Assembly (NCBI RefSeq): GCF_900130015.1
Contig: NZ_FQXS01000030.1
Location: 1-50,964, forward strand
Origin: Desulfofustis glycolicus DSM 9705
GTDB lineage: Bacteria > Desulfobacterota > Desulfobulbia > Desulfobulbales > Desulfocapsaceae
Direction: 5' to 3'
Length of the DNA stretch: 50,964 nucleotides
This document shows positions 1-7,865 of this stretch, piece after piece. Within the stretch, counting starts at the first letter, position 1, and each line of letters opens with the position of its first letter. The notes under the pieces are model-generated. The model was not told the origin of the DNA and searched no databases. It saw nothing but the letters and a program-made list of their open reading frames with translations. A program made the position numbers and the translations under genes.

Positions 1-1
1 C

Positions 2-286
2 ACGATGATCGACTTGACGGTCGGCCTGGCCGAGTATTTCAGCTTTTATAACGGCGAACGCCCTCATCAGTCGTTGGGGCAAAAGACACCTGATGTCGTA
101 TATAAGACCGCGATGGGCGGTGGAGCAGTGATTGTGAATAAATACCCACGCGCGATTGATGGAACCCCTGTTCCGCTACGCTCCACAGGGGTTCCATCAA
201 TCGCGGAGTCAGCACCAGAAGTATCGGCAGAAGCTAAACCGGGGCAGCGCCGACCCGCTGCACGTGACGTTGAATGTCTAGCTTAA
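2..286 (+). CDS. IS3-family transposase (OrfB/integrase-core type), C-terminal fragment
   Basis: Only the C-terminus is inside the window; the frame is open to the left edge. The stretch FYNGERPHQSLGQKTP is the hallmark end of the DDE integrase core (rve) of IS3-family OrfB proteins, where the catalytic Glu lies just upstream. After about residue 45 the frame runs through a perfect 21-bp inverted repeat (151-205) and ends with about 25 residues unlike typical IS3 proteins. This suggests that the hairpin was inserted in, or replaced, the native 3' end. OrfA and the catalytic Asp residues are not visible, so activity cannot be judged. Confidence 0.75.
   Translation, partial: TMIDLTVGLAEYFSFYNGERPHQSLGQKTPDVVYKTAMGGGAVIVNKYPRAIDGTPVPLRSTGVPSIAESAPEVSAEAKPGQRRPAARDVECLA
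151..205. repeat. perfect 21-bp inverted repeat (hairpin) inside the transposase 3' end
   Basis: Arm 151-171 is the exact reverse complement of 185-205, with a 13-nt loop (TCCGCTACGCTCC). There is no T-run on either side, so it is not an ordinary intrinsic terminator, although it could block read-through out of the IS. The loop ends in ACGCTCC, as does the loop of the equally long hairpin at 915-975. The two may therefore belong to one family. Confidence 0.8.
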
Positions 287-300
287 ACCCAGTGGATTTC

Positions 301-327
301 TGTCTTGACTCAGGGGTCCACTTCACA
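301..327. repeat. putative right terminal inverted repeat of the IS3-family element
   Basis: The sequence reads TGTCTTGACTCAGGGGTCC and continues to CTTCACA at 327, a layout common at IS3-family ends (terminal CA, GTCCAC core). The left copy is outside the window, so the pairing cannot be checked here. Confidence 0.5.
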
Positions 328-1118
328 TACCAAGTGACGACTTGATTTTGGCCACCAATAAAAAGATATAGATACAGTGAGATAGCAGCTCGATTTCATG
401 TCGCTCCTTCTCAGGAGGTTTTTTGCTTTAGCGCGGAAGGTTGAGCTTCGTCAAGTCGCTTAAGTACTGCAAGCTGCAATGGTGGTGATTTCTGCTAAAA
501 CGCCGTTACCTTCATACCTGCAACCAGCTCTCCGCGGAAGCGAAAAACATCTTAAAATCATTAGACATAAGTCCTCCCAAGCAGGTTCTCCACATGGAAG
601 AAACAGCCTGAGATTTGTAGACACACTTCTCGTTTTGACATCCCTCGCAAAGTCAGTAGTGTCTCCTGATTAAGTCGATTCACAAACTTACGGTTCCCAA
701 ACCCAAGTCTAAGGCTCTGGTCTCCTCTGGGCAACGAATCACATCCAAGGTGTCTGGTCCAAGGCCGCTGCCACCAGATCACCTAGTCTGTGGCGACGGT
801 GTCCAGGCATCGCAAATCGGGTAACTGATTGTATGATTTGGCTGGTTACTTTCTGCAGGGTTGATATCCTCTGGTCCTTGCCAAAGAAACACTGACCTCG
901 GTAGCTGCTCATCTGGCCCGACCGATGGTGGCGCCTGTGATCGGGGCACGCTCCGGCGCCACCATCGGTCGGGCCGGGTTGGATCCGGACCGCTGTCTTT
1001 TTCAGACATGATTTGTCCCTGAGCAGTGGATTACGAGAAAGACGGCGGATCCCCTATAATAATTCCAAAAGGTCTGCTGGCGGTTGGAATAAAGGTTGGA
1101 ATTGCAGTTTAACGAGAC
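328..1118. other. gene-poor stretch between the IS end and tRNA-Glu
   Basis: About 790 bp with no convincing gene on either strand. The open frames are short, lack ribosome-binding sites and match no family I recognise. Composition at 330-700 is lower in GC than the rest of the window. It contains a weak 5-bp stem followed by a T-run (404-424), the long hairpin at 915-975, and a short direct repeat GGTTGGAAT at 1082-1090 and 1094-1102. It looks like decayed or imported DNA next to the IS. Confidence 0.5.
915..975. repeat. perfect 21-bp inverted repeat with 19-nt loop
   Basis: Arm 915-935 (starting GGCCCGACCGATGG) is the exact reverse complement of 955-975. The loop 936-954 ends in ACGCTCC, as does that of the hairpin at 151-205. 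There is no T-run, no recognisable gene abuts it, and the arms differ from those of the first hairpin, so the shared features are arm length, perfection and loop end. Confidence 0.8.
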
Positions 1119-1119
1119 A

Positions 1120-1160
1120 AAAAAACGGGTAGTCAGATGTAATCTAACTACCCGTTTTTA
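1120..1160 (-). terminator. intrinsic terminator downstream of tRNA-Glu
   Basis: Read on the minus strand, ACTACCCG pairs with CGGGTAGT (1147-1154 with 1126-1133). The stem extends through an A/T-rich base and is followed by a run of T (complement of 1119-1125). It sits 7 nt beyond the encoded CCA end of tRNA-Glu, as expected for a tRNA terminator. The A/T flanks make it nearly symmetrical, so it could also act on the plus strand. Confidence 0.85.
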
Positions 1161-1166
1161 TTTGCT

Positions 1167-1242
1167 TGGTGACCCCAAGGGGACTCGAACCCCTGTTCCC
1201 GGCGTGAGAGGCCGGTGTCCTAGGCCACTAGACGATGGGGCC
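1167..1242 (-). tRNA. tRNA-Glu (anticodon CTC)
   Basis: The minus strand folds into a full cloverleaf of 76 nt including an encoded CCA (complement of 1167-1169). The acceptor arm GGCCCCA pairs with TGGGGTC with one G.U pair. The anticodon stem CCGGC/GCCGG encloses the loop CTCTCAC, giving anticodon CTC, which reads GAG glutamate codons. The T-arm carries GGTTCGAGTCC. A TTGACA promoter lies upstream and an intrinsic terminator downstream, so it is a single-gene unit. It lies downstream of malQ on the same strand but has its own promoter. Confidence 0.96.
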
Positions 1243-1260
1243 GTCTGTGCGAGACAGAAC

Positions 1261-1289
1261 CTATTACCTAAACGGGGGGGGAATGTCAA
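1261..1289 (-). promoter_or_regulatory. sigma-70 promoter of tRNA-Glu
   Basis: On the minus strand a perfect -35 TTGACA (complement of 1284-1289) is followed, after a 17-nt spacer containing a run of C, by TAATAG (complement of 1261-1266), a weak -10. Transcription would start about 10 nt before the tRNA 5' end at 1242. The strong -35 and the position make the call reasonable despite the poor -10. Confidence 0.6.
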
Positions 1290-1320
1290 GTGATTGTTCG
1301 CTGTCTGCCCGCTATGATTG

Positions 1321-2883
1321 CTATCTGCCGAAGCGATGGGTTATTTCCCTGAGGTGGTTGGCCAGCTCGTCGGTCAGGAAGTGCGGGGCGCAGCGCCAGC
1401 GCCAGTTGCCTTCCGGTACGCCCGGGGTGTTCATCCGACAGTCGCTGCCGAAGCCGAGCAGGTCCTGCAGCGGGGTGATGGCCAGGGCGGCGGTCGATGA
1501 CAGGGCGAGGTAGAGCAGGTCTTCGTGGATCGGGCTTTCGTCGTGCATCCGCCGGTTGGCGAAGCGCTTGATGGACTGGCGGTCGGCGTCGCTGAGGCGG
1601 TTGGAGAGAAACCAGCCGAGGGTGGTGTCGTTGTCGTGCGTGCCGGTGTAGACCACGCAATTAGGTGAGGTGAAATTGTACGGCAGGAAGGAGTTGTGCG
1701 GATTGGAATCGAAGGCGAATTGGAGGACCTTCATGCCGGGGAAACCGAGTTGGTCGCGCAGGGCGATAACCGCCGGGGTGATATCGCCGAGGTCTTCGGC
1801 GATGATGTTCAGCGGGCCGAGGGCTTCCTGCATGGCATCGAAAAAGCTCGCCCCCGGACCCGGCTCCCAGGTGCCGTTCAGCGCGGTCTCCTCCTCGGCA
1901 GGGACCGCCCAATAAGACTCAAATGCGCGGAAATGGTCGATACGGACGATATCGACTAGATTGAAGATGGTGCGCAGCCGTGACTGCCACCAGGCAAGCA
2001 ACCGCCGGCGGACCGAGGCATCTTCGCTGTGCCAGCGATACAGCGGATTGCCCCAGCGCTGGCCGGTGGTGCTGAAATAGTCGGGCGGGACACCGGAAAC
2101 GCGGGTGGGTTGCAGGGTCTTCTCGTCGAGTTCGAAGATATCCCGGTTGGCCCAGACGCCGGCACTGTCGAGACCGATATAGATCGGGATGTCGCCGATG
2201 AGGTGGATTTTCTTCTCTGTCGCCCGCTTTCTCAGTGTCTCCCATTGCGAGAAGAACAGGTATTGCTCGAAGCGGTAGTAGTCGATCCGCTGCCGGTAAC
2301 GCTCGCGCGCCGCAGCTATGGCCGCCGGTTGCCGATGGGCCAGGGTTTTTGGCCATTTGAACCAGGGCGCCTGTTTATGGGCCTCCTTCAGGGCCATAAA
2401 CAGGGCGTAATTATCAAGCCAGTCGCTTTGTTCAGACTGTTCGGCAAAACGGGCAAGGCGGTCTTTGCGGCGGGAGGTCAGTTGCGCGAAGGTATCTTCG
2501 AGCAGCTGTTTTTTTAAGGCATCGACGCGTGGATAATCTACCTGGTAGGGAGAAAAACCGCCGGCGGCTGGGAGCTGATTTTTTTGAATCAGTCCCTGTT
2601 CGTAGAGTGATTGTGGAGAGATCAGCAGGGGTGATCCGGCCCGGGCGGACGTGCTCATATACGGTGAGCTGTCGAAAACCAGGCTGGTCGGGCAGGTCGG
2701 CAGAATCTGCCAGTAACGCTGGCCGGCTGCGGCCAGATAATCGATAAAGGCCAGGGCGTCGGGGCCGATATCGCCGATGCCGAAAGGACTCGGCAAAGAG
2801 GTAATATGGGCCAGGACGCCGCTGGTACGCTCCTGGTGCAAAAAAGAGCTTTTCGTGTCGGGGGTGTCCGTTTTTGTCGACAT
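1321..2883 (-). CDS. malQ: 4-alpha-glucanotransferase (amylomaltase, GH77)
   Basis: A 520-residue cytoplasmic disproportionating enzyme that transfers maltosyl/glucanosyl units between alpha-1,4-glucans in glycogen and maltodextrin metabolism. GH77 landmarks are visible: the N-terminal GVLAHITSLPSPFGIGDIG, the nucleophile Asp in VRIDHFRAF (about residue 311), the acid/base Glu in IIAEDLGD (about 360) and the transition-state Asp in YTGTHDNDTT (about 414). The length matches bacterial MalQ. I place the start at ATG 2883 because GAGGA lies just upstream and the GH77 homology begins soon after; the frame stays open to 3015 but that extension looks non-coding. It is transcribed divergently from the sigma-factor gene and is a single gene here. 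Confidence 0.95.
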   Translation of the reverse strand: MSTKTDTPDTKSSFLHQERTSGVLAHITSLPSPFGIGDIGPDALAFIDYLAAAGQRYWQILPTCPTSLVFDSSPYMSTSARAGSPLLISPQSLYEQGLIQKNQLPAAGGFSPYQVDYPRVDALKKQLLEDTFAQLTSRRKDRLARFAEQSEQSDWLDNYALFMALKEAHKQAPWFKWPKTLAHRQPAAIAAARERYRQRIDYYRFEQYLFFSQWETLRKRATEKKIHLIGDIPIYIGLDSAGVWANRDIFELDEKTLQPTRVSGVPPDYFSTTGQRWGNPLYRWHSEDASVRRRLLAWWQSRLRTIFNLVDIVRIDHFRAFESYWAVPAEEETALNGTWEPGPGASFFDAMQEALGPLNIIAEDLGDITPAVIALRDQLGFPGMKVLQFAFDSNPHNSFLPYNFTSPNCVVYTGTHDNDTTLGWFLSNRLSDADRQSIKRFANRRMHDESPIHEDLLYLALSSTAALAITPLQDLLGFGSDCRMNTPGVPEGNWRWRCAPHFLTDELANHLREITHRFGR

Positions 2884-3073
2884 GCGTGGTTCCTCGGGTA
2901 TTGATACCGTACCGGCAGCTTCCCGCCGGCAGAAAAAAACAGTGGTCAGCTTGTTTCTGGCGTTATCGGTGATATAATGTCGTGACAGGATACAAATGAC
3001 CGGTCGGCGAAGCAAGTACTCCCGGCAGTGAGCAGGGATGGCGGGCGACGGTTCCGAGATAGTGCCATGGTTC

Positions 3074-3101
3074 TTGCGTTTTGTTAATAGTAATGTATAA
3101 T
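3074..3101 (+). promoter_or_regulatory. sigma-70 promoter upstream of the sigma-factor gene
   Basis: TTGCGT (3074-3079), a 16-nt spacer and a perfect TATAAT (3096-3101). It would give a leader of about 240-280 nt before the coding region. A terminator-like hairpin lies only about 25 nt downstream of the expected start site. Confidence 0.6.
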
Positions 3102-3130
3102 ACGCTGTTTGTGTCGTTTTTTGAAAAAAT

Positions 3131-3165
3131 ATGCATGCGGTCTCTGAGCCGCTTGCATTTTTTTT
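3131..3165 (+). terminator. intrinsic terminator-like hairpin in the sigma-factor leader
   Basis: ATGCA.GCGG (3131-3140) pairs with CCGC.TGCAT (3149-3158) across one T/T mismatch, with an 8-nt loop, and is followed by eight T residues (3158-3165). It lies between the promoter at 3074-3101 and the coding start. It could therefore attenuate transcription, or end a short leader RNA of about 55-60 nt. Confidence 0.5.
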
Positions 3166-3390
3166 GTTATGTCATAACGTTAGTGCAAGTCTTTGACGGT
3201 TTTTCGCACGTGCGTTTTGCAGTCGCTGCGCAGCCGACAGGGACATGAGCGGCGGGGTGTTGCGCCAGGGTCTGCATGCTGTTGCGAATCCGTCACGTTA
3301 ATCTGCCATATATCGTGCTGCGGTGGTCTGTTGTGGTGCGGGTCCATGTGCGAGTTATCCTTCAAACCGAGTCATGGAGATAATTCACCG

Positions 3391-4722
3391 GTGCTTTCCG
3401 AACTCAAAGAAAACCTGCTTAAGGCTGGAAAAATAGAAGGTTGTATCAGTTTTGATGATCTGAACGACCTGTTGCCCGAAGATATTAAAGATCCTCGGGA
3501 TATCGAGAAGATCTTCAACTTCCTCGGGGATCACAACATCGAGATTGTCACCGAGGAAAAATCGGGTGAGAAGCGGACCCTGTCCGGTGAAATCTGGGAA
3601 AAGAAAGACGATGATGACGGCGATCTGCAGGACGACGAGCCGGCACTCGGTCTTTCCGAAGACGACGAGCATGACGCGGAAGAAACGACGACCACCTACC
3701 TGCGGGAGATGGGTCGTTTCGACCTGCTGACCCCCGAGGAAGAGGCCAAGTACAGCAAGACCATCCGCCAGGGGTTCGAGTCGATTATCAAGGCCATCCG
3801 GGAAGACGGCTCGGCGACCAAGGAGATCGACTTGCTGCGTGAGCGTATCGACCTCTGGGAAAAGCGCGACCCGACGTTGAAGCCCAAGAAGCAGCAGCTC
3901 AATTTCATGCGTTACAACGTCTGCAGCGCCGCAAAAAAATATCCCGAGATCCGTGAGTTGTTCGAACTGCAGGCGAAAATGGAGGCCTACAGCCGCTCCA
4001 TCGAGGTGGCCAAGGACACGATGATCCGGGCCAACCTGCGCCTGGTCGTATCCATTGCCAAACGCTATATGCACCAGGGACTGACCCTGGCCGATTTGAT
4101 CCAGGAAGGTAACCTCGGTTTGATGCGGGCCGTTTTCCGCTTCGACTATACCAAGGGTAACAAGTTCTCCACCTATGCCAGCTGGTGGATTCGCCAGGCG
4201 ATCACCCGGGCGATTCTCGACAAGACGAGGACCATTCGCTTGCCGGTCCACTTCCTCGAACTCCGCAGCCAGTTCTTCAAGGCCTTCTACGCGCTCTACA
4301 AGGAATTGGGACGCGAACCGACGCCGCTGGAGATCTCCAAGGCCACCAGCCTGCCGATGGACAAGATCCTCTCCATCCTCGAGGCGTCCCGCGAGCCGAT
4401 TTCTCTGGAAACACCGGTCGGGGACGACGATTCGACGCTCGGCGATTTCCTGGAAAACCAGGAGTCGCAGTCACCGTACGAGGCGGTGCAAACCAGGGAG
4501 TTGGCCGGTCGGGTCAAGGAGATTCTGTCGACCCTGTCGGAGCGGGAGGAAAAGATTATCCGTCTGCGCTTTGGTATCGGTGAAAAGGCCGAGTATACCC
4601 TTGAAGAGATCGGCAAGCGTTTCAACGTGTCCCGGGAACGAATCAGGCAGATCGAGAAAAAGGCGCTCAACCGGTTGCGTCATTCAAGTCGGCGAGAGAA
4701 ATTGAAGTATTTCATCGATTGA
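3391..4722 (+). CDS. rpoD: RNA polymerase primary-type sigma factor (sigma-70, RpoD)
   Basis: Directs core RNA polymerase to housekeeping promoters. Region 1.1 is present (GKIEGCISFDDLNDLLP), followed by an acidic linker, region 1.2 (TYLREMGRFDLLTPEEE), region 2 with the -10-reading helix STYASWWIRQAITRA, region 3, and region 4.2 with VSRERIRQIEKKALNRLR. At about 443 residues it is shorter than E. coli RpoD because the non-conserved insert between 1.2 and 2.1 is small. Region 1.1 argues for a primary rather than alternative sigma. The start is uncertain: GTG 3391 has GGAGA 12 nt upstream and begins just before region 1.1; ATG 3346 is the alternative (458 aa) but has no clear ribosome site. 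A strong terminator follows the stop. Confidence 0.93.
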   Translation: MLSELKENLLKAGKIEGCISFDDLNDLLPEDIKDPRDIEKIFNFLGDHNIEIVTEEKSGEKRTLSGEIWEKKDDDDGDLQDDEPALGLSEDDEHDAEETTTTYLREMGRFDLLTPEEEAKYSKTIRQGFESIIKAIREDGSATKEIDLLRERIDLWEKRDPTLKPKKQQLNFMRYNVCSAAKKYPEIRELFELQAKMEAYSRSIEVAKDTMIRANLRLVVSIAKRYMHQGLTLADLIQEGNLGLMRAVFRFDYTKGNKFSTYASWWIRQAITRAILDKTRTIRLPVHFLELRSQFFKAFYALYKELGREPTPLEISKATSLPMDKILSILEASREPISLETPVGDDDSTLGDFLENQESQSPYEAVQTRELAGRVKEILSTLSEREEKIIRLRFGIGEKAEYTLEEIGKRFNVSRERIRQIEKKALNRLRHSSRREKLKYFID

Positions 4723-4749
4723 TCCTCATCCCCGTCAACTTCCACTCCA

Positions 4750-4778
4750 AGCCGGTTACCGGTAACCGGCTTTTTTTA
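4750..4778 (+). terminator. intrinsic terminator after rpoD
   Basis: A perfect 22-nt palindrome built from AGCCGGTTACC and its complement (4750-4771) runs directly into seven T residues. It ends only about 6 nt before the start codon of mqnE, so either mqnE relies on read-through or it has a promoter overlapping this hairpin. Confidence 0.9.
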
Positions 4779-4783
4779 TTGCC

Positions 4784-5896
4784 GTGAAAAATCGAATCGC
4801 AGAGGCCGGCCTGGCCGGTATCCATGACAAAGTGATCGCCGGGCAGCGCCTGGACGGTAAAGATGCACTGCACCTCTATCGCTGCACCGACATCCTGGCC
4901 GTCGGCTACCTGGCCAACCTGGTCCGGGAACGCATCAATGGCGACCGCACGTACTTCATCTACAACCAGCACATCAACTACTCCAACATCTGTACCAATC
5001 TCTGTTCGTTTTGCGCCTTCGGCCGGCGAAAAGGGGATGCACTGGCCTACGAGATGAGCGTTGACGAGGTCAAGGAGAAGGTACGTGCCCGGCTCGACGA
5101 GCCGATTGTAGAAATCCATATGGTCGGCGGCATCCATCCGGACCTGCCGTTCGACTATTATCTGGGACTGCTGCGCGGCATCAAAGAGGTGCGGCCCGAT
5201 GTCCATATCCAGGCCTTTACCTGCGTTGAGATAGCCCACCTGGCTGAGTTGTACGGTCGATCTACCGAACAGACGTTAACGGCGTTGCGCCAGGCCGGAC
5301 TCGGCTCGCTGCCCGGCGGCGGCGCCGAAGTATTCAGCCCCCGTATCCGCGAGAAGACCTGTAGGGATAAGCTGTCCGGCGAGGATTGGCTCGAGGTCGC
5401 TCAGACGGCTCATCGCCAGGGCCTCTATACCAACGCTACAATGCTGTACGGCCACCTGGAGACTATTGAGGAACGGGTCGACCACCTGCTCGCGCTGCGT
5501 GGTGCCCAGGATGATACCGGCGGCTTTCTAGCCTTTATTCCGCTCGCCTTTCACCCCCGCAACACGGCGCTCAGTACGCTGAGCGGGCCGACCGGCATCG
5601 ATGATCTGAAAAACATCGCCGTCGCCCGACTGGTGCTCGATAATTTCCCGCATATCAAGGCCTATTGGGTGATGATCGGGCCGAAGCTGGCCCAGCTGGC
5701 CCTGTCGTTTGGCGCCGATGATATGGACGGGACCGTCAAGGAAGAGGTGATTACCCATATGGCCGGCGCCGAGACCGAGCAGGCCATCGGCAGCACCACT
5801 CTGATCGAACTGATCCGTGAGGCCGGACGGCTGCCGGTCGAACGCACTACGCTCTACGAGACCATCGCCGAGCACGGCGATGATGGGCATCGATGA
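4784..5896 (+). CDS. mqnE: aminodeoxyfutalosine synthase (radical SAM), menaquinone pathway
   Basis: A radical-SAM enzyme that joins the chorismate-derived enolpyruvylbenzoate to the adenosine part of SAM, giving aminodeoxyfutalosine. The [4Fe-4S]-binding CxxxCxxC is C70, C74, C77 in NICTNLCSFCAF, followed by the family signature MVGGIHPDLPFDYY and SLPGGGAEVFS. The length (370 aa) is normal. The GTG start at 4784 has no visible Shine-Dalgarno because it lies directly after the rpoD terminator. The stop overlaps the start of mqnC by 4 nt (ATGA), indicating translational coupling. First gene of a seven-gene run ending at purC. Confidence 0.95.
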   Translation: MKNRIAEAGLAGIHDKVIAGQRLDGKDALHLYRCTDILAVGYLANLVRERINGDRTYFIYNQHINYSNICTNLCSFCAFGRRKGDALAYEMSVDEVKEKVRARLDEPIVEIHMVGGIHPDLPFDYYLGLLRGIKEVRPDVHIQAFTCVEIAHLAELYGRSTEQTLTALRQAGLGSLPGGGAEVFSPRIREKTCRDKLSGEDWLEVAQTAHRQGLYTNATMLYGHLETIEERVDHLLALRGAQDDTGGFLAFIPLAFHPRNTALSTLSGPTGIDDLKNIAVARLVLDNFPHIKAYWVMIGPKLAQLALSFGADDMDGTVKEEVITHMAGAETEQAIGSTTLIELIREAGRLPVERTTLYETIAEHGDDGHR

Positions 5897-6975
5897 GCTG
5901 CCGCGATATCCTGGCGGCGAGCGCTGCCGGTCAGCGCGTCACTGACGATGAGTTCCTGGTCCTTGCCGACCGGGCGGGCCTCTACGAGCTGGCCTGGTGC
6001 GCCGATGCGATCAGGCGGCGGCTGCATCCCGACAAGGTGGTCAGCTACGTGATCGACCGCAATGTCAACTATACCGACATCTGCATCTCCGCCTGTACTT
6101 TTTGCGCCTATTTCAAGGCGCCGGAGAGCGGCGACGGGATGGTGCTGGACCGCGACGAACTGCTGGCCAAAATCGAGGAGACCAAGAAGCTCGGTGGCAC
6201 CCAGATTCTCCTGCAAGGTGGACTGCATCCCGATCTGCCATTCAGCTGGTACGAGGATATGGTTGCCGCGATCAAGGCCACCGGAATCCATTTGCACGGC
6301 TTTTCGCCGCCGGAGATTGTCCATTTTGCAGAGTTGTCCGGACTGTCGATCGGTGAGGTGATCGGGCGGTTGATTGCTGCCGGACTTGATTCGATTCCCG
6401 GCGGCGGCGCCGAGATCCTCAGTGATCTGGTGCGCCGGCGGATCGCGCCGCGCAAATGCAGCGCCGACCAGTGGCTGGAGGTGATGGAAGAGGGCCATCG
6501 GCAGGGGCTGCGGACGACGGCGACGATGATGTTCGGCCACATAGAGACCATGGATGAGAGGCTCGAGCATCTACGCCGGCTCCGCGAGCTGCAGGATCGG
6601 ACCGGCGGGTTCACCGCCTTTATTCCCTGGCCGTTTCAGCCTGATCATACCGAGCTGGGACGGCAACAGCACTATTCGACAAGCGGCCAGGCCTATCTGC
6701 GCATGCTGGCCCTGTCCCGCATCTATCTCGATAATATCGCCAACATCCAGGCCTCCTGGGTCACCCAGGGGCCGAAGATCGCCCAGCTCTCCTTGTTCTT
6801 CGGGGCCAACGACTTCGGCAGCACGATGATCGAAGAGAACGTGGTCGCCGCCGCCGGCATCAGCTTTCGGCTCTCCGAGCAGGAGATCTGCCGGCTCGTC
6901 GACGATGCCGGTTTTGTCCCTCGCCAGCGCTACATGGACTACCGCCTCGTCGGCGAGCGGGGAGGTCGGTCATGA
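5893..6975 (+). CDS. mqnC: cyclic dehypoxanthine futalosine synthase (radical SAM)
   Basis: Second radical-SAM enzyme of the futalosine pathway; it cyclises dehypoxanthine futalosine. Cluster cysteines are C64, C68, C71 in DICISACTFCAY. GGLHPDLPFSWY, FSPPEIVHFA and SIPGGGAEIL are family signatures. It resembles mqnE throughout but has the MqnC-type spacing and C-terminus (FIPWPFQPDHTEL). The length of 360 aa is typical. It overlaps mqnE upstream and mqnA downstream by 4 nt each, so all three are surely co-translated. Confidence 0.95.
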   Translation: MSCRDILAASAAGQRVTDDEFLVLADRAGLYELAWCADAIRRRLHPDKVVSYVIDRNVNYTDICISACTFCAYFKAPESGDGMVLDRDELLAKIEETKKLGGTQILLQGGLHPDLPFSWYEDMVAAIKATGIHLHGFSPPEIVHFAELSGLSIGEVIGRLIAAGLDSIPGGGAEILSDLVRRRIAPRKCSADQWLEVMEEGHRQGLRTTATMMFGHIETMDERLEHLRRLRELQDRTGGFTAFIPWPFQPDHTELGRQQHYSTSGQAYLRMLALSRIYLDNIANIQASWVTQGPKIAQLSLFFGANDFGSTMIEENVVAAAGISFRLSEQEICRLVDDAGFVPRQRYMDYRLVGERGGRS

Positions 6976-7841
6976 ACCGGAACGATGCGACGGTACGGAT
7001 TGGCATGGTGGCCTATATCAATACCGCGCCGATTCACACCATCTGGCGGGAGCGCCACTATCCTGCCGAGTGGCAGATGATCGAAGATCACCCGGCGGCG
7101 CTCAACGAGCAATTGGCTGCCGGCGACATCGACCTGGGCTTTTGTTCTTCGCATGAATACGGGATCAGGCCCGATCGGTATCGAATTCTCGGGGATCTCT
7201 CGATCAGCGCCAACGGGCCGGTCGGCTCCGTATTTCTCTTTTCGCGAGTCAAACCGGAAAAACTGGCCGGTGAAACAGTACTGCTGTCCGCTCAGTCTAA
7301 GACCTCTGTCTGCTTGGTGCGGATCGTGCTGGAGAAATTTTACCGGGTGCAGCCGGTTTACTGCTGCGGCGAGGTGGCCTCGGCCAGGCAGCTTGGGGCG
7401 AAAGGGATATTGGCTATCGGCGACGACGCATTGCGCTTGAAATTGGAAGGATCGTATCAATATTGTGTTGACCTTGGCGAGGCCTGGCAGCAGGAGACCG
7501 GCCTGCCGTTCGTCTTTGCCGTCTGCGCGGTGCGCGACGAGTTCTGCCGTACCCAGCCGGAACTGGTGGCTCGTGTTCACCGGGCGCTGGTGGATTGCCG
7601 GGACGAGGGGCTGCGACAACTCGACCGGATTTGCCGGCTGGCGGCGCCACGCATTCCGATGGAGGTGGATAGTTGTCACTCCTATCTGCAGGCCATTCAC
7701 TATGACCTCGACGAGGCCAAGCAGCGGGCGTTGGCCACCTTTTACCGGGCCCTGGTCGATTTCGGCGAGGCTTCCGAGGCGGCCCTGCCGCTCAAAATTC
7801 ACCCGCTGCATCACGATATCCGCGGAGCGTTTGATGAATAA
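6972..7841 (+). CDS. mqnA: chorismate dehydratase (MqnA), menaquinone pathway
   Basis: Removes water from chorismate to give 3-enolpyruvylbenzoate, the first committed step of the futalosine route. The protein belongs to the MqnA/MqnD family with a periplasmic-binding-protein-like fold but no signal peptide. The N-terminal RIGMVAYINTAPI and the AAGDIDLGFCSSHEYG segment fit MqnA rather than MqnD, and the close link with mqnE/mqnC supports this. 289 aa. MqnB (nucleosidase) and MqnD are not in the window. Confidence 0.9.
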   Translation: MNRNDATVRIGMVAYINTAPIHTIWRERHYPAEWQMIEDHPAALNEQLAAGDIDLGFCSSHEYGIRPDRYRILGDLSISANGPVGSVFLFSRVKPEKLAGETVLLSAQSKTSVCLVRIVLEKFYRVQPVYCCGEVASARQLGAKGILAIGDDALRLKLEGSYQYCVDLGEAWQQETGLPFVFAVCAVRDEFCRTQPELVARVHRALVDCRDEGLRQLDRICRLAAPRIPMEVDSCHSYLQAIHYDLDEAKQRALATFYRALVDFGEASEAALPLKIHPLHHDIRGAFDE

Positions 7842-7865
7842 CCAAAGACTGCGGGAGCAACGGCT

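Larger units (their letters stand above)
1..327 (+). mobile_element. 3' end of an IS3-family insertion sequence (left part outside window)
   Basis: The window opens inside an IS3-family element. The end of the transposase catalytic domain is coded at 2-286, and a likely right terminal inverted repeat (TGTCTTGACTCAGGGGTCC...CTTCACA) lies at 301-327, ending in CA as IS3-family ends do. The left half is outside the window, so completeness and target duplication cannot be judged. Family assignment rests on the protein motif; the exact right boundary is inferred. Confidence 0.65.

Noticed and set aside
479-1009. Short open frames on both strands between the IS end and tRNA-Glu
   Set aside because: Each is under 80 codons with no ribosome site and no recognisable motif. 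One runs through the 915-975 hairpin. I list the stretch as gene-poor instead.
1082-1102. Direct repeat GGTTGGAAT twice
   Set aside because: Only two 9-nt units, with no third copy seen. Too little to call a repeat array or a regulator site.
3385-4251. Minus-strand frame of 288 codons within rpoD
   Set aside because: No family signature or ribosome site, and it lies entirely within conserved sigma-70 regions.
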